DNA of 37,087 nucleotides from Prevotella sp. GTDB lineage: Bacteria; Bacteroidota; Bacteroidia; Bacteroidales; Bacteroidaceae. Under the pieces are notes generated by a model, which was given only the letters and a program-made list of their open reading frames with translations, ran no database searches and was not told where the DNA came from. The stretch's first letter is position 1. Each line of letters opens with the position of its first letter. The stretch spans positions 1 to 37,087 of the forward strand of contig JAGAYI010000043.1 in the NCBI GenBank assembly GCA_017940545.1. Reading direction: 5' to 3'. A program made the position numbers and the translations under genes. Of the stretch, positions 8,513 to 15,722 are shown piece by piece.

Positions 8513-9886
8513 TTACTGATTTTCTATTTTCAATTGGAGTGCCGTGCGGTCATGGTTGAAATCACCCAACCGCACCGGAAATATCTGGTTGTCGTACTCC
8601 TCGCGAGCCTCTGCAGCAGGCAGCTCCACCCGTATGTAGTTTCTTGTAAATCCGTGCATGGCACGACCACGAGAGGCTTTCTCAAAGAGCACCTCAGCCT
8701 CCTGACCGATGTGACGGGCATAAAAAGCCCGGGTCTTCCGGTCAGAGAGATCGAGCAGACGCTTGCTTCGCTGTTTTTTCGTCACATCGTCAACGACGTA
8801 TGGAATGCTTAATGCTGACGTGCCCGGTCGCTCCGAATAAGGAAAGACGTGCAGCTGCGTCACGTCGAGCTCATCAAGAAACTGGTAGGTTTCTTCAAAA
8901 CACGCCGGCGTCTCGCCACGGCAGCCCACCATGACATCAACCCCAATGAAGGCATCGGGCATCACTTGCTTGATGCGCTGTATTTTATCGGCAAACAACT
9001 GACGGTCGTAGTGGCGGTGCATCAGCCTCAGAACGGTGTCGCTACCGCTTTGAAGAGGTATATGGAAGTGAGGCATGAATGCCCGGCTGCCTGCACAGTA
9101 GTCAATAAGTTCGTTACTGAGCAAGTCGGGCTCCAGACTGCTGATGCGATAGCGCTGAATGCCTTGTACTGCATCAAGGGCTTTGACCAAGTCAATAAAC
9201 TTCTCACCCGTCGTCTTTCCGAAGTCACCTATGTTAACACCTGTCAGCACAATCTCCTTGCCTCCTTCGTGAGCAGCCTGTTCTGCCTGAGCCACCAGGG
9301 AACTGATGGTCGGGTTGCGACTGAAGCCACGGGCATAGGGAATGGTGCAATAGGTGCAAAAGTAATCACAACCGTCCTGCACCTTGAGGAAATAACGGGT
9401 ACGGTTGCCTCGCGAACAGCTGGGGGCAAAAGTCTTGATGTCCTTCGTCTTCCGGGTGTAAGCCTTGGTTTCCCTCTGCAGCCCGTCCTGACTGTTTGTT
9501 GCCATGCGAAGCTCTTTCTCCTGCCAGGCATCAGAAAGGAACTGAATCAGATGGGCCTTCTCGTCAGAGCCTAACACGAGGTCCACACCGTCTATCTTGC
9601 TGACCGCCTGCGGTTCCAGCTGGGCATAACATCCGGTCACTACCACGAAAGCCCCGGGGTTTTCACGAACAAGCCGGTGAATAGCCTGCCTGCACTTATG
9701 GTCAGCAACCTCTGTCACAGAGCAGGTATTAATCAAGCAAATATCGGCAGGCTCACCTTTCTCAACGGTACGCACACCCATCTGCTGAAGCATCTTGCCA
9801 AAAGTAGAAGTTTCAGAGAAATTGAGTTTGCATCCCAATGTAAAGTAGGCTGCCGTCTTACCTTGAAAGGCCGAAGTATCTATCAT
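8513..9886 (-). CDS. mtaB: tRNA threonylcarbamoyladenosine (t6A37) methylthiotransferase MtaB
   Basis: Radical-SAM enzyme that adds a methylthio group to t6A at position 37 of ANN-decoding tRNAs. From M at 9886 it has 457 residues: an N-terminal UPF0004 domain with cluster cysteines (FTLGCKLN, INTCSVT, GCYAQLEP), a radical-SAM core with CDYFCTYC followed by TIPYARG, and a C-terminal TRAM domain. The sequence matches MtaB rather than MiaB or RimO by GCKLNFSET near the start. The frame is open for 55 further codons upstream, but those contain the promoter at 9947-9978 and low-complexity AT-rich leader, so the extension is rejected. Confidence 0.92.
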   Translation of the reverse strand: MIDTSAFQGKTAAYFTLGCKLNFSETSTFGKMLQQMGVRTVEKGEPADICLINTCSVTEVADHKCRQAIHRLVRENPGAFVVVTGCYAQLEPQAVSKIDGVDLVLGSDEKAHLIQFLSDAWQEKELRMATNSQDGLQRETKAYTRKTKDIKTFAPSCSRGNRTRYFLKVQDGCDYFCTYCTIPYARGFSRNPTISSLVAQAEQAAHEGGKEIVLTGVNIGDFGKTTGEKFIDLVKALDAVQGIQRYRISSLEPDLLSNELIDYCAGSRAFMPHFHIPLQSGSDTVLRLMHRHYDRQLFADKIQRIKQVMPDAFIGVDVMVGCRGETPACFEETYQFLDELDVTQLHVFPYSERPGTSALSIPYVVDDVTKKQRSKRLLDLSDRKTRAFYARHIGQEAEVLFEKASRGRAMHGFTRNYIRVELPAAEAREEYDNQIFPVRLGDFNHDRTALQLKIENQ

Positions 9887-9946
9887 CCTTATATGATATA
9901 TATAATGTACGCGATAATATATATATGTACGCGCGACAAACCGATG

Positions 9947-9978
9947 CAAAGGTACTAATAAGAATGCAGAATGCCAAA
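9947..9978 (-). promoter_or_regulatory. Promoter and AT-rich leader of mtaB
   Basis: Minus strand TTTG (9978-9975), 20 nt, then TACCTTTG (9954-9947). The leader between it and the start at 9886 contains two GCG-TACAT motifs, each followed by a run of TA repeats. The role of these motifs is unknown. Confidence 0.75.
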
Positions 9979-10146
9979 TATATTTTCTACAAACAACTCC
10001 TTTTTTCACGGATTTCTCAATAAATGTCTTTTTGACACAAAATTTTAACATTTCGTAATTAGTTGGTTTTCAGCTGTTTGTAAAAAAGTTACAAAAAGAG
10101 GGTAAAAAAAATGCTAAAAAAAGATACAACGTATCAAAAAAATATA

Positions 10147-10154
10147 TACCTTTG
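10147..10154 (+). promoter_or_regulatory. -7 element of the small lipoprotein gene
   Basis: TACCTTTG followed by C, about 53 nt before the start at 10208. No clear -33 element is visible. The AT-rich stretch from about 9990 to 10146 holds no gene that I can see. Confidence 0.55.
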
Positions 10155-10207
10155 CATCGTTTTAATAAACAAATGATTGTTTTACAGATTTAAAAAGCAT
10201 TAGAAAA

Positions 10208-10390
10208 ATGAAGAAATTAGTATTTATGTTCGTGGCTATGGTAGCTATCTCTTTCGCATCTTGTAACAATGCAAAGAAGCCCGCTGCTGAGGTTGTTGAT
10301 TCTACAAACGTAGAAGTTGCTGTTGCTGACACTGCTGCTGCTGTTGCTGACACTGCTGCTGTTGCTGACACTGCTGCCGTTGTAAAGTAA
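10208..10390 (+). CDS. Small repetitive lipoprotein (60 aa)
   Basis: No recognised family. The first 19 residues form a lipoprotein signal ending in SFASC, so the mature protein is about 42 residues, anchored in an envelope membrane. It is made almost entirely of A, V, D, T and E and contains three tandem copies of VADTAA encoded by imperfect 18-24 nt DNA repeats. The reading frame is credible because of a promoter upstream, a strong terminator directly after the stop, and an intact lipobox. Repeat number is likely to vary between strains by slippage. Function unknown. Confidence 0.75.
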   Translation: MKKLVFMFVAMVAISFASCNNAKKPAAEVVDSTNVEVAVADTAAAVADTAAVADTAAVVK

Positions 10391-10421
10391 TTAGTCCTAC
10401 ACGAACTAATTGAGAGAATCG

Positions 10422-10450
10422 AACCGTCGGATGATATCCGACGGTTTTTT
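10422..10450 (+). terminator. Terminator of the small lipoprotein gene
   Basis: Perfect arms AACCGTCGGAT and ATCCGACGGTT (10422-10432, 10436-10446) followed by TTTTTT. Confidence 0.9.
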
Positions 10451-10528
10451 GTATCCACCGTCGCCATAGGAAGGAACCCAAGAGGCATACACCTTCCACC
10501 ATAAGAGGATTTCTCCGGTACCCCCATG

Positions 10529-10559
10529 AAAAATCCCGGCCGCTTGGTGCAGCCGGGAT
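10529..10559 (-). terminator. Terminator of the rpsF-rpsR-rplI operon
   Basis: On the minus strand ATCCCGGC and GCCGGGAT pair across an 11-nt loop, followed by TTTTTC. It sits 35 nt after the rplI stop. Confidence 0.85.
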
Positions 10560-10593
10560 CATTCATTTATAAAAATGTTGCTTTACAGCGGGC

Positions 10594-11166
10594 TTATGCT
10601 TCTTCTGCAGGTGCAGCCTCGGCAGCTTCTTCAGCTACAGGAGCCTCCTCAGCGGGAGCTTCCTCAACAACTTCAGGAGCCTCCTCTACCTTAGCCTCTT
10701 CCTTAGCGGCTTTCAGCTCTTCAGCATTCTCTGCAACGACTGTTACAGGAATCTCGACGAGCACTTCCTTGTGGAAGTGAACAACAGCCACATAGCTGCC
10801 AACCTTCTTGATATCACGCATGGTGATAATCTTACGGTCAACCTCATGACCAAGCTTCTTCAGTTCCTCGGCAACCTGAGCTGCATTAACGGAACCATAG
10901 AGCTGACCGGTAGCGCTGACCTTAGCGGCAATTGTAAGGGCAACGCCTTCAAGAGCCTGTCCATTCTTCTCAGCCTCGGCCTTGATAGCAGCCAGTTTGT
11001 GAGCCTGCTGCTTCAGGTTCTCAGCGAGAATCTTCTTTGCTGACGGAGATGCAATAACAGCCTTTCCCTGAGGAATGAGGTAGTTACGGCCATAACCCGA
11101 CTTTACTTTCACGATATCGTTCTTGAATCCCAGACCGATAATATCTTCTTTCAGTATTAATTCCAT
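10594..11166 (-). CDS. rplI: 50S ribosomal protein L9 with acidic C-terminal extension
   Basis: Binds 23S rRNA in the large subunit and helps maintain reading frame. Residues 1-148 are a normal L9: an N-terminal domain with VKSGYGRNYLIPQGKA, a long connecting helix, and a C-terminal domain ending near VTVVAE. The protein is 190 residues rather than about 148. The extra tail, from about residue 153, consists almost only of E, A, P and V (for example EEAPAEEAP). It is the last gene of the rpsF-rpsR-rplI operon, the usual order in Bacteroidota, and is followed by a terminator. Confidence 0.95.
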   Translation of the reverse strand: MELILKEDIIGLGFKNDIVKVKSGYGRNYLIPQGKAVIASPSAKKILAENLKQQAHKLAAIKAEAEKNGQALEGVALTIAAKVSATGQLYGSVNAAQVAEELKKLGHEVDRKIITMRDIKKVGSYVAVVHFHKEVLVEIPVTVVAENAEELKAAKEEAKVEEAPEVVEEAPAEEAPVAEEAAEAAPAEEA

Positions 11167-11184
11167 GCTTGCGTCCTCCTTAAA

Positions 11185-11451
11185 TTATTTCATCAAATCG
11201 GTTACGTAAGGCAGCAGCGCAATCTGGCGGGCACGCTTCACGGCCTGAGCCACGCGACGCTGATACTTCAGAGAGGTGCCTGTGATGCGGCGGGGAAGAA
11301 TCTTACCCTGCTCGTTCAGGAACTTCTTGAGGAACTCGGGATCTTTGTAGTCGATATACTTGATACCACTCTTCTTGAAACGGCAATACTTCTTCTTCTT
11401 GGTGTCGATAGAAGGAGCCGTCAAATAACGAATTTCACTCTGTTCTGCCAT
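11185..11451 (-). CDS. rpsR: 30S ribosomal protein S18
   Basis: Small-subunit protein that forms a heterodimer with S6 on 16S rRNA. The 88-residue protein has the family core: [16 protein letters not shown], then [20 protein letters not shown], then [19 protein letters not shown]. It lies 3 nt after rpsF and 18 nt before rplI. Confidence 0.96.
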   Translation of the reverse strand: MAEQSEIRYLTAPSIDTKKKKYCRFKKSGIKYIDYKDPEFLKKFLNEQGKILPRRITGTSLKYQRRVAQAVKRARQIALLPYVTDLMK

Positions 11452-11454
11452 AGT

Positions 11455-11802
11455 TTAAGCCTCCTCTGATTTTGTAGCGTACTTGTTTCTTCTCTTCTCA
11501 GCATACTGTACAGCATACTTGTCAAGCTTTACAGTCATGTAGCGGATTACTTTCTCGTCGCGGCGGAAAGCTGTCTCGAGAACGTCGATTACTTGTGGCT
11601 CAGCCTTGAACTCAAGCAGATTGTAGAAACCTGTTGATTTCTTTTGAATAGCATAAGCCATCTTCTTCAATCCCCAGGTCTCTTCGTTCAGAATCTCTGC
11701 ACCCTTATCGGTGAGTACTTTCTTGAATTTAGCGACCGCTTCCTTCATCTGATCATCAGACAAAACGGGAGTTAAAATGAAAACGGTTTCGTATTGATTC
11801 AT
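11455..11802 (-). CDS. rpsF: 30S ribosomal protein S6
   Basis: Small-subunit protein paired with S18. The 115-residue protein has the S6 fold markers [13 protein letters not shown] at the N-terminus, the [20 protein letters not shown] strand and [19 protein letters not shown]. First gene of the operon. Confidence 0.96.
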   Translation of the reverse strand: MNQYETVFILTPVLSDDQMKEAVAKFKKVLTDKGAEILNEETWGLKKMAYAIQKKSTGFYNLLEFKAEPQVIDVLETAFRRDEKVIRYMTVKLDKYAVQYAEKRRNKYATKSEEA

Positions 11803-11848
11803 GTTGTTAAATAAATGAATAAAATATTACTTTGCAAAATTGCGGGTG

Positions 11849-11856
11849 CAAAGGTA
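11849..11856 (-). promoter_or_regulatory. -7 element of the rpsF operon
   Basis: Minus strand TACCTTTG followed by C, 47 nt before the rpsF start. The leader between is AT-rich. A TTAAC about 20 nt upstream is a weak -33 candidate. Confidence 0.6.
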
Positions 11857-11916
11857 CAAATATTTACTGAGAGTTAAGGGTGTATGGCTGCGGGCAATAC
11901 TAATATTTAATAATAT

Positions 11917-12096
11917 TTAATACTTCCCGTCCCGTTTTATGCAATATATGTGGACACAAACGCCTGCAATGACGCACGACAGTCCTGCCAGGAGCACCCA
12001 GTTACCGCAGAGCCACTTCAGGTATTCGGACAGTAAAAGGATGGCGCCGATTACTATCAGCGCCACTCCCCCATATTGTTTCAGACTTTTCGTCAT
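11917..12096 (-). CDS. Small two-helix membrane protein downstream of rprY (59 aa)
   Basis: Not a family I recognise. Translation from ATG at 12096 gives MTKSLKQYGG, then two hydrophobic segments (about 11-22, VALIVIGAILLL, and 33-51, starting WVLLAGLSCVIAGV) separated by a short turn with SEYLKWLCGN, then a basic tail ending KRDGKY. Both termini would lie on the same side, probably the cytoplasm. The start is 3 nt after the rprY stop codon, so translation is probably coupled to the response regulator. This position suggests an accessory or target gene of the RprX/RprY system. Evidence is the intact frame, hydrophobic pattern and operon position; there is no homology evidence. Confidence 0.65.
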   Translation of the reverse strand: MTKSLKQYGGVALIVIGAILLLSEYLKWLCGNWVLLAGLSCVIAGVCVHIYCIKRDGKY

Positions 12097-12099
12097 GAC

Positions 12100-12804
12100 T
12101 TACTTTCCGTCCTCCTCAGGAGTAATCAGTTTGTATCCCTTGCCGTGTATGTTGATAATCTCTATCTGCTCGTCGTCCTTCAGGTGTTTGCGCAGCTTGG
12201 TGATATAGACATCCATCGAACGGGCATTGAAGTAATTGTCGTCAATCCAGATGGTCTTCAGGGCGAAGTCACGCTGCAGTATTTCGTTGGCGTGCGAGCA
12301 GAGCAGTGCCAGCAGTTCGTTCTCTTTCGTGGTGAGTTTGGTCTGCTTGTCGCCAATGGAGAGCAGTTGCTTCTGTGTGTCGAAGTTAAAGCGTCCGATG
12401 CGGTACTGCGTGCTCTCCTTGTTCTTCTTTCCACGCACGCGGCGCAGGATTGCCTCAATGCGCAACACGAGTTCTTCCATCGAGAAGGGCTTGGTAATAT
12501 AGTCGTCGGCGCCAATCTTGAATCCTTCCAGGATGTCTTCCTTCAAGGTCTTGGCTGTCAGGAAGATGATAGGAATCTCTGCATTTGCCGTCCGTATTTC
12601 CTGTGCCAGCGTAAAGCCATCCTTCTTCGGCATCATCACGTCGAGGACACATATATCAAACTTCGTTTTCAGGAATGCCTTGTAACCGGCATCGCCGTCA
12701 GGACAAAGTTCTGCGGTATAGCCTTTTGCTGCCAGATATTCACGCAACAACATTCCCAAATTCTCATCGTCCTCACAAAGTAAAATCTTCAGGTTCTCTT
12801 CCAT
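12100..12804 (-). CDS. rprY: Response regulator RprY (OmpR/PhoB type)
   Basis: DNA-binding response regulator of the RprX/RprY two-component pair first described in Bacteroides fragilis. The 234-residue protein has a receiver domain (about 5-120) with the acidic pair CEDDE, phospho-acceptor Asp in CVLDVMMPKKDG (about residue 55), a conserved Thr in FLTAKT and Lys in YITKPFS. A winged-helix DNA-binding domain (about 135-228) contains LTTKENELLALL and YFNARSMDVYITKLRKHLK. The sequence recalls B. fragilis RprY closely from memory. It follows rprX after 48 nt. Confidence 0.92.
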   Translation of the reverse strand: MEENLKILLCEDDENLGMLLREYLAAKGYTAELCPDGDAGYKAFLKTKFDICVLDVMMPKKDGFTLAQEIRTANAEIPIIFLTAKTLKEDILEGFKIGADDYITKPFSMEELVLRIEAILRRVRGKKNKESTQYRIGRFNFDTQKQLLSIGDKQTKLTTKENELLALLCSHANEILQRDFALKTIWIDDNYFNARSMDVYITKLRKHLKDDEQIEIINIHGKGYKLITPEEDGK

Positions 12805-12852
12805 AATCGTAAAGTTTTTAATTTATAATATTTAATGTCTAATTTTTAATCT

Positions 12853-14409
12853 TTAATCTTCCTGTATGACCGGCAGGCTGACGGTAAACTTCGTACCCTT
12901 TCCCAGTTCGCTTTCGGCCTTGATTTCTCCCTGGTGCAGGTCAACGACTTTCTTTACGTAGGCAAGCCCCAGGCCAAATCCTTTCACGTCGTGTTTGTTT
13001 CCGGTATGCACCCGATAGAACTTGTCAAATATCTTCTTTAAGTTCTCTTTCTTAATGCCCATACCGTTGTCCTGTATGGAGAAGTACAGCCGTTTGTCGT
13101 CATTCCATGTTTTCAGAATCAGTTCCAAGGGCTTGTCCGGATTGCGGTACTTCACGGCATTGTCCATCAGATTGTGAATAACGTTCGAGAAGTGCACCTC
13201 GTCAACATATATCTTCGAGTCGATGGCTCCTATGTCGGTCATGATTTTACCGCCGGTATGCTCAACACGCAGGGTGAAGGAGTTGGCAATATTCTCTAAC
13301 AGTTCGTTGAGGTCCATTTCCTTTTTCTTGAATACGGCATCCTTCTTGTCGAACATCGACATCTGCAGCACCTTTTCCACGAGGAATCGCAGGCGTTTCG
13401 ACTCGTCGGCAATGACTCCCCCCAAGTGCTTCATCATGTGTTCGCTCTTCGGCACGCTCTCGTCGTTGAGCATCTGCGCGGCCAACGAGATGCTGGCTAT
13501 CGGGGTCTTCAGCTCGTGCGTCATGTTGTTCACAAAGTCGTTCTTCATCTCCGAATAACGCTTCTGCCGGAAAATGACGACGATGGTAAAGATGAACGTG
13601 ATAATCAGCACACCGGTGAACACAATGCTCGGAATCATGAAGCGCACGCCAGAGAAGATGTAGCTGTTCATTTCGGGAAAATGAATCTTCACGACACCCA
13701 TCTTCGACGACGGGTCGTAGCGGAACAGCGGCTGCGTATAGCTGTACTCCTCACCTTCCTCAGAATAGTCAGAGCAGCGATACACCTCACGCCCGTCGGC
13801 TGTTGACACGGTCAGGTGGTACGGAATATCAATACCGTTGTTAATCAGTTCCGAACGTATATCCAAGTCGAGCATCTTGAAGTTCACGCGCTCCTTCAGC
13901 GGCTTGTCGCTGGCCGTGTATAAGATGTTATAGATTACCTCATCCAGCAGAGCCTTCTGATAGACATAACGCGTGCGGATAATCTCCTGCATGGTCTTCG
14001 AGGCCTCGGCCAGCGTATTCTTGTCCTTACGCATAATGATGGCCTTTGGCACACTGGACGGTTTCATCTTAAACGTATTCAGCTCAAACGACGAATATAC
14101 CGTGCCATCGTCGGCAGCGACGGCAAACTGGTGGGAATGCCTGACAGTGCCGTCCAGTCCGTCAACAATGACGGAATCTTGTTTGAATGCGCGGCGCTCC
14201 GTTTTATTCACGTCTTTTTCCAGATAGCGCTGCGTCTCGTCCATCTCCAAATTGCGCGATGCCTGATAGAGCGCACGGTTCACCGATTCGTCAAACTGCT
14301 CTTTCTTCATTTTCGCCATCTCCTCAATATAGGAGAGCTGCAGGAAGAGCAGGCCGAGGAACGAAAGTCCCATCACAATGGCTATTGTCCAAATCGTACT
14401 TTTCTTCAT
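12853..14409 (-). CDS. rprX: Sensor histidine kinase RprX
   Basis: Membrane sensor kinase that phosphorylates RprY. The 518-residue protein has a first membrane helix at about 7-26 (TIWTIAIVMGLSFLGLLFLQ), a periplasmic sensor region of about 230 residues, and a second helix near 265-285 (SIVFTGVLIITFIFTIVVIF). A HisKA domain follows with the phospho-acceptor His in NNMTHELKTPIASISL. The HATPase domain has the N box HNLMDNAVKY, the G1 box DNGMGIKKE and the G2 box GFGLGLAYVKKVV. No separate HAMP domain is evident. The gene is first in the rprX-rprY-small membrane protein operon. Confidence 0.92.
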   Translation of the reverse strand: MKKSTIWTIAIVMGLSFLGLLFLQLSYIEEMAKMKKEQFDESVNRALYQASRNLEMDETQRYLEKDVNKTERRAFKQDSVIVDGLDGTVRHSHQFAVAADDGTVYSSFELNTFKMKPSSVPKAIIMRKDKNTLAEASKTMQEIIRTRYVYQKALLDEVIYNILYTASDKPLKERVNFKMLDLDIRSELINNGIDIPYHLTVSTADGREVYRCSDYSEEGEEYSYTQPLFRYDPSSKMGVVKIHFPEMNSYIFSGVRFMIPSIVFTGVLIITFIFTIVVIFRQKRYSEMKNDFVNNMTHELKTPIASISLAAQMLNDESVPKSEHMMKHLGGVIADESKRLRFLVEKVLQMSMFDKKDAVFKKKEMDLNELLENIANSFTLRVEHTGGKIMTDIGAIDSKIYVDEVHFSNVIHNLMDNAVKYRNPDKPLELILKTWNDDKRLYFSIQDNGMGIKKENLKKIFDKFYRVHTGNKHDVKGFGLGLAYVKKVVDLHQGEIKAESELGKGTKFTVSLPVIQED

Positions 14410-14447
14410 GATTTCTTTTTTACCTTTTTCTCTGTTTTTTCTGGGTG

Positions 14448-14455
14448 CAAAGATA
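14448..14455 (-). promoter_or_regulatory. -7 element of the rprX operon
   Basis: Minus strand TATCTTTG followed by C, about 40 nt before the rprX start. The -33 region is only T-rich (CTTTTAC). Confidence 0.5.
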
Positions 14456-14567
14456 AGGTTTATAATTGATACCGTAAAAGTATTTTGTTAATTATTTCCG
14501 TTAAATTTAACGTTATTAACAAAATTGGTATGTTTTAGATTCTAATACAAACATAAAATTCTATCTA

Positions 14568-14606
14568 TAAAAGAAAGGGGAGAGCATTTCCGCAATACTA
14601 TCCCCT
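14568..14606 (-). terminator. Possible terminator after the DUF4878 lipoprotein gene
   Basis: On the minus strand AGGGGA and TCCCCT pair across a 19-nt loop and are followed by a TTCTTTT tract. The stem is short, so this is weak. Confidence 0.4.
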
Positions 14607-14628
14607 CGTCTTTTTCCAGTCGTCTTTT

Positions 14629-15027
14629 TTATTTCCCGGCATCCAGTTTCCAGTCGCCGTCCGGTGTCTTGACCACGGCAATGGTCTGCTTCTTGACAGA
14701 CTCGTCGGCATACGTTATCTCTACGGGTACGCTGCCCTTGTCGCCGTTCAGTTCAGGTATTCCGATCTTGAAGTCCTTGATGCCGCCGTTCTTCTCAGCC
14801 TGTTTTCCAACTTTGTCCTCCACCAGTGCCACAAACTGTTCCCGTTCTTCCTTGCTCAGTTTCTTGTCACATTTGAAATAGACAAGGTCAACGTAGCCCT
14901 CGTAGTCCTTGTCGGCCATACACTGCATGGCGGCCGTGGCAACACCTTCCGGTGTATTGGTATGTCCGCAGGCAGTAAATAGTGCCAACAGCAGCCCGAT
15001 GGCTGCAAACGAAAAAATCTTCTTCAT
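14629..15027 (-). CDS. DUF4878-type lipoprotein
   Basis: A 132-residue exported lipoprotein: signal ending in LFTAC (Cys 20), then a compact domain of about 110 residues with the pattern of DUF4878 (TPEGVATAAMQCMADKDYEG, a middle KLSKEEREQF helix and a C-terminal DGDWKLD). These domains resemble the NTF2-like fold and are common in Bacteroidota lipoproteins, but no activity is established. It follows the YiiX-like gene by 22 nt and is probably transcribed with it. Confidence 0.75.
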   Translation of the reverse strand: MKKIFSFAAIGLLLALFTACGHTNTPEGVATAAMQCMADKDYEGYVDLVYFKCDKKLSKEEREQFVALVEDKVGKQAEKNGGIKDFKIGIPELNGDKGSVPVEITYADESVKKQTIAVVKTPDGDWKLDAGK

Positions 15028-15049
15028 CTTTTTTATCTTTCTTTTTTAG

Positions 15050-15655
15050 TTAAAATTGTATTAATGGTCGTAAATCCCTGCAATGCAAGATGTCTGACGG
15101 AAGCACGCACTCCGTGTCCAAGTCGAGAAAGCGCAGGCCGTGGTGTCTGATTCCACTCAGCGGTTCTCCGGCACGGCTGAAGGCGAAAGTCACCAGCTCG
15201 GTGCAGTACATGCGCGTGGTGTCGCTGTCGTCATACTGGTGGTCAAAAGGCGTGTTGCGCCTGTATAGCTGCATGGCCACGGCAGCGGCTTTTGCGGCTA
15301 ACAGTGTGTCACGATGCCTGAGCACGGCGCCCTGCGAGGCTCTCGACTTCCGGAAGAACACCTCTGGAACATCTGCCTTCACGCGGTCGCTGTCGCCTTC
15401 GAAGTCCGGCTCGCCGGGCACGGCATGGACAATCATCTTCACGCCGGCAGAGTCAACCACGATGCCTACATGCGAATAGACGCCGTCGCCGTCAGCCAAC
15501 AGGACGGCATGACTGGTGACTCCCCCACCCCGCCGGAACACGATGTCGCCCGTCTGCAACTGTATGCCGTCAGGCAGCAGGCTCTTTTCCGGGTCGCGAT
15601 GACAGCCCGACGACAGCAGGCAACAGCCCACGGCAAGCAGCAGGATTTTCCGCAT
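15050..15655 (-). CDS. YiiX-like permuted papain-fold lipoprotein
   Basis: A 201-residue lipoprotein (lipobox LLSSGC, Cys 18) of the YiiX/DUF830 branch of NlpC/P60-like enzymes. Members are cysteine amidases or hydrolases acting on envelope substrates. Key motifs appear in the permuted order: LQTGDIVFRRG, YSHVGIVVD with the catalytic His, then MYCTELVTFAF with the presumed nucleophile Cys. Its start codon lies only 5 nt past the T-tract of the EF-G terminator. Unless a promoter is hidden in the terminator, it depends on readthrough from the EF-G gene. A DUF4878 lipoprotein follows. Confidence 0.82.
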   Translation of the reverse strand: MRKILLLAVGCCLLSSGCHRDPEKSLLPDGIQLQTGDIVFRRGGGVTSHAVLLADGDGVYSHVGIVVDSAGVKMIVHAVPGEPDFEGDSDRVKADVPEVFFRKSRASQGAVLRHRDTLLAAKAAAVAMQLYRRNTPFDHQYDDSDTTRMYCTELVTFAFSRAGEPLSGIRHHGLRFLDLDTECVLPSDILHCRDLRPLIQF

Positions 15656-15660
15656 GAATG

Positions 15661-15707
15661 AAAAAAAACTGGCCCAACCACCATGCAGCTCATGATAATC
15701 GGGCCAG
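15661..15707 (-). terminator. Terminator of the EF-G paralogue gene
   Basis: Minus strand ACTGGCCC (15707-15700) and GGGCCAGT (15674-15667) pair across a loop of about 25 nt and are followed by seven T. It lies directly before the start of the YiiX-like gene. Confidence 0.75.
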
Positions 15708-15722
15708 TCGTTAAGTCAGATA

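Noticed and set aside
9886-10051. 55-residue N-terminal extension of MtaB
   Set aside because: The stretch contains the promoter boxes and low-complexity AT repeats. The conserved protein starts at M, position 9886.
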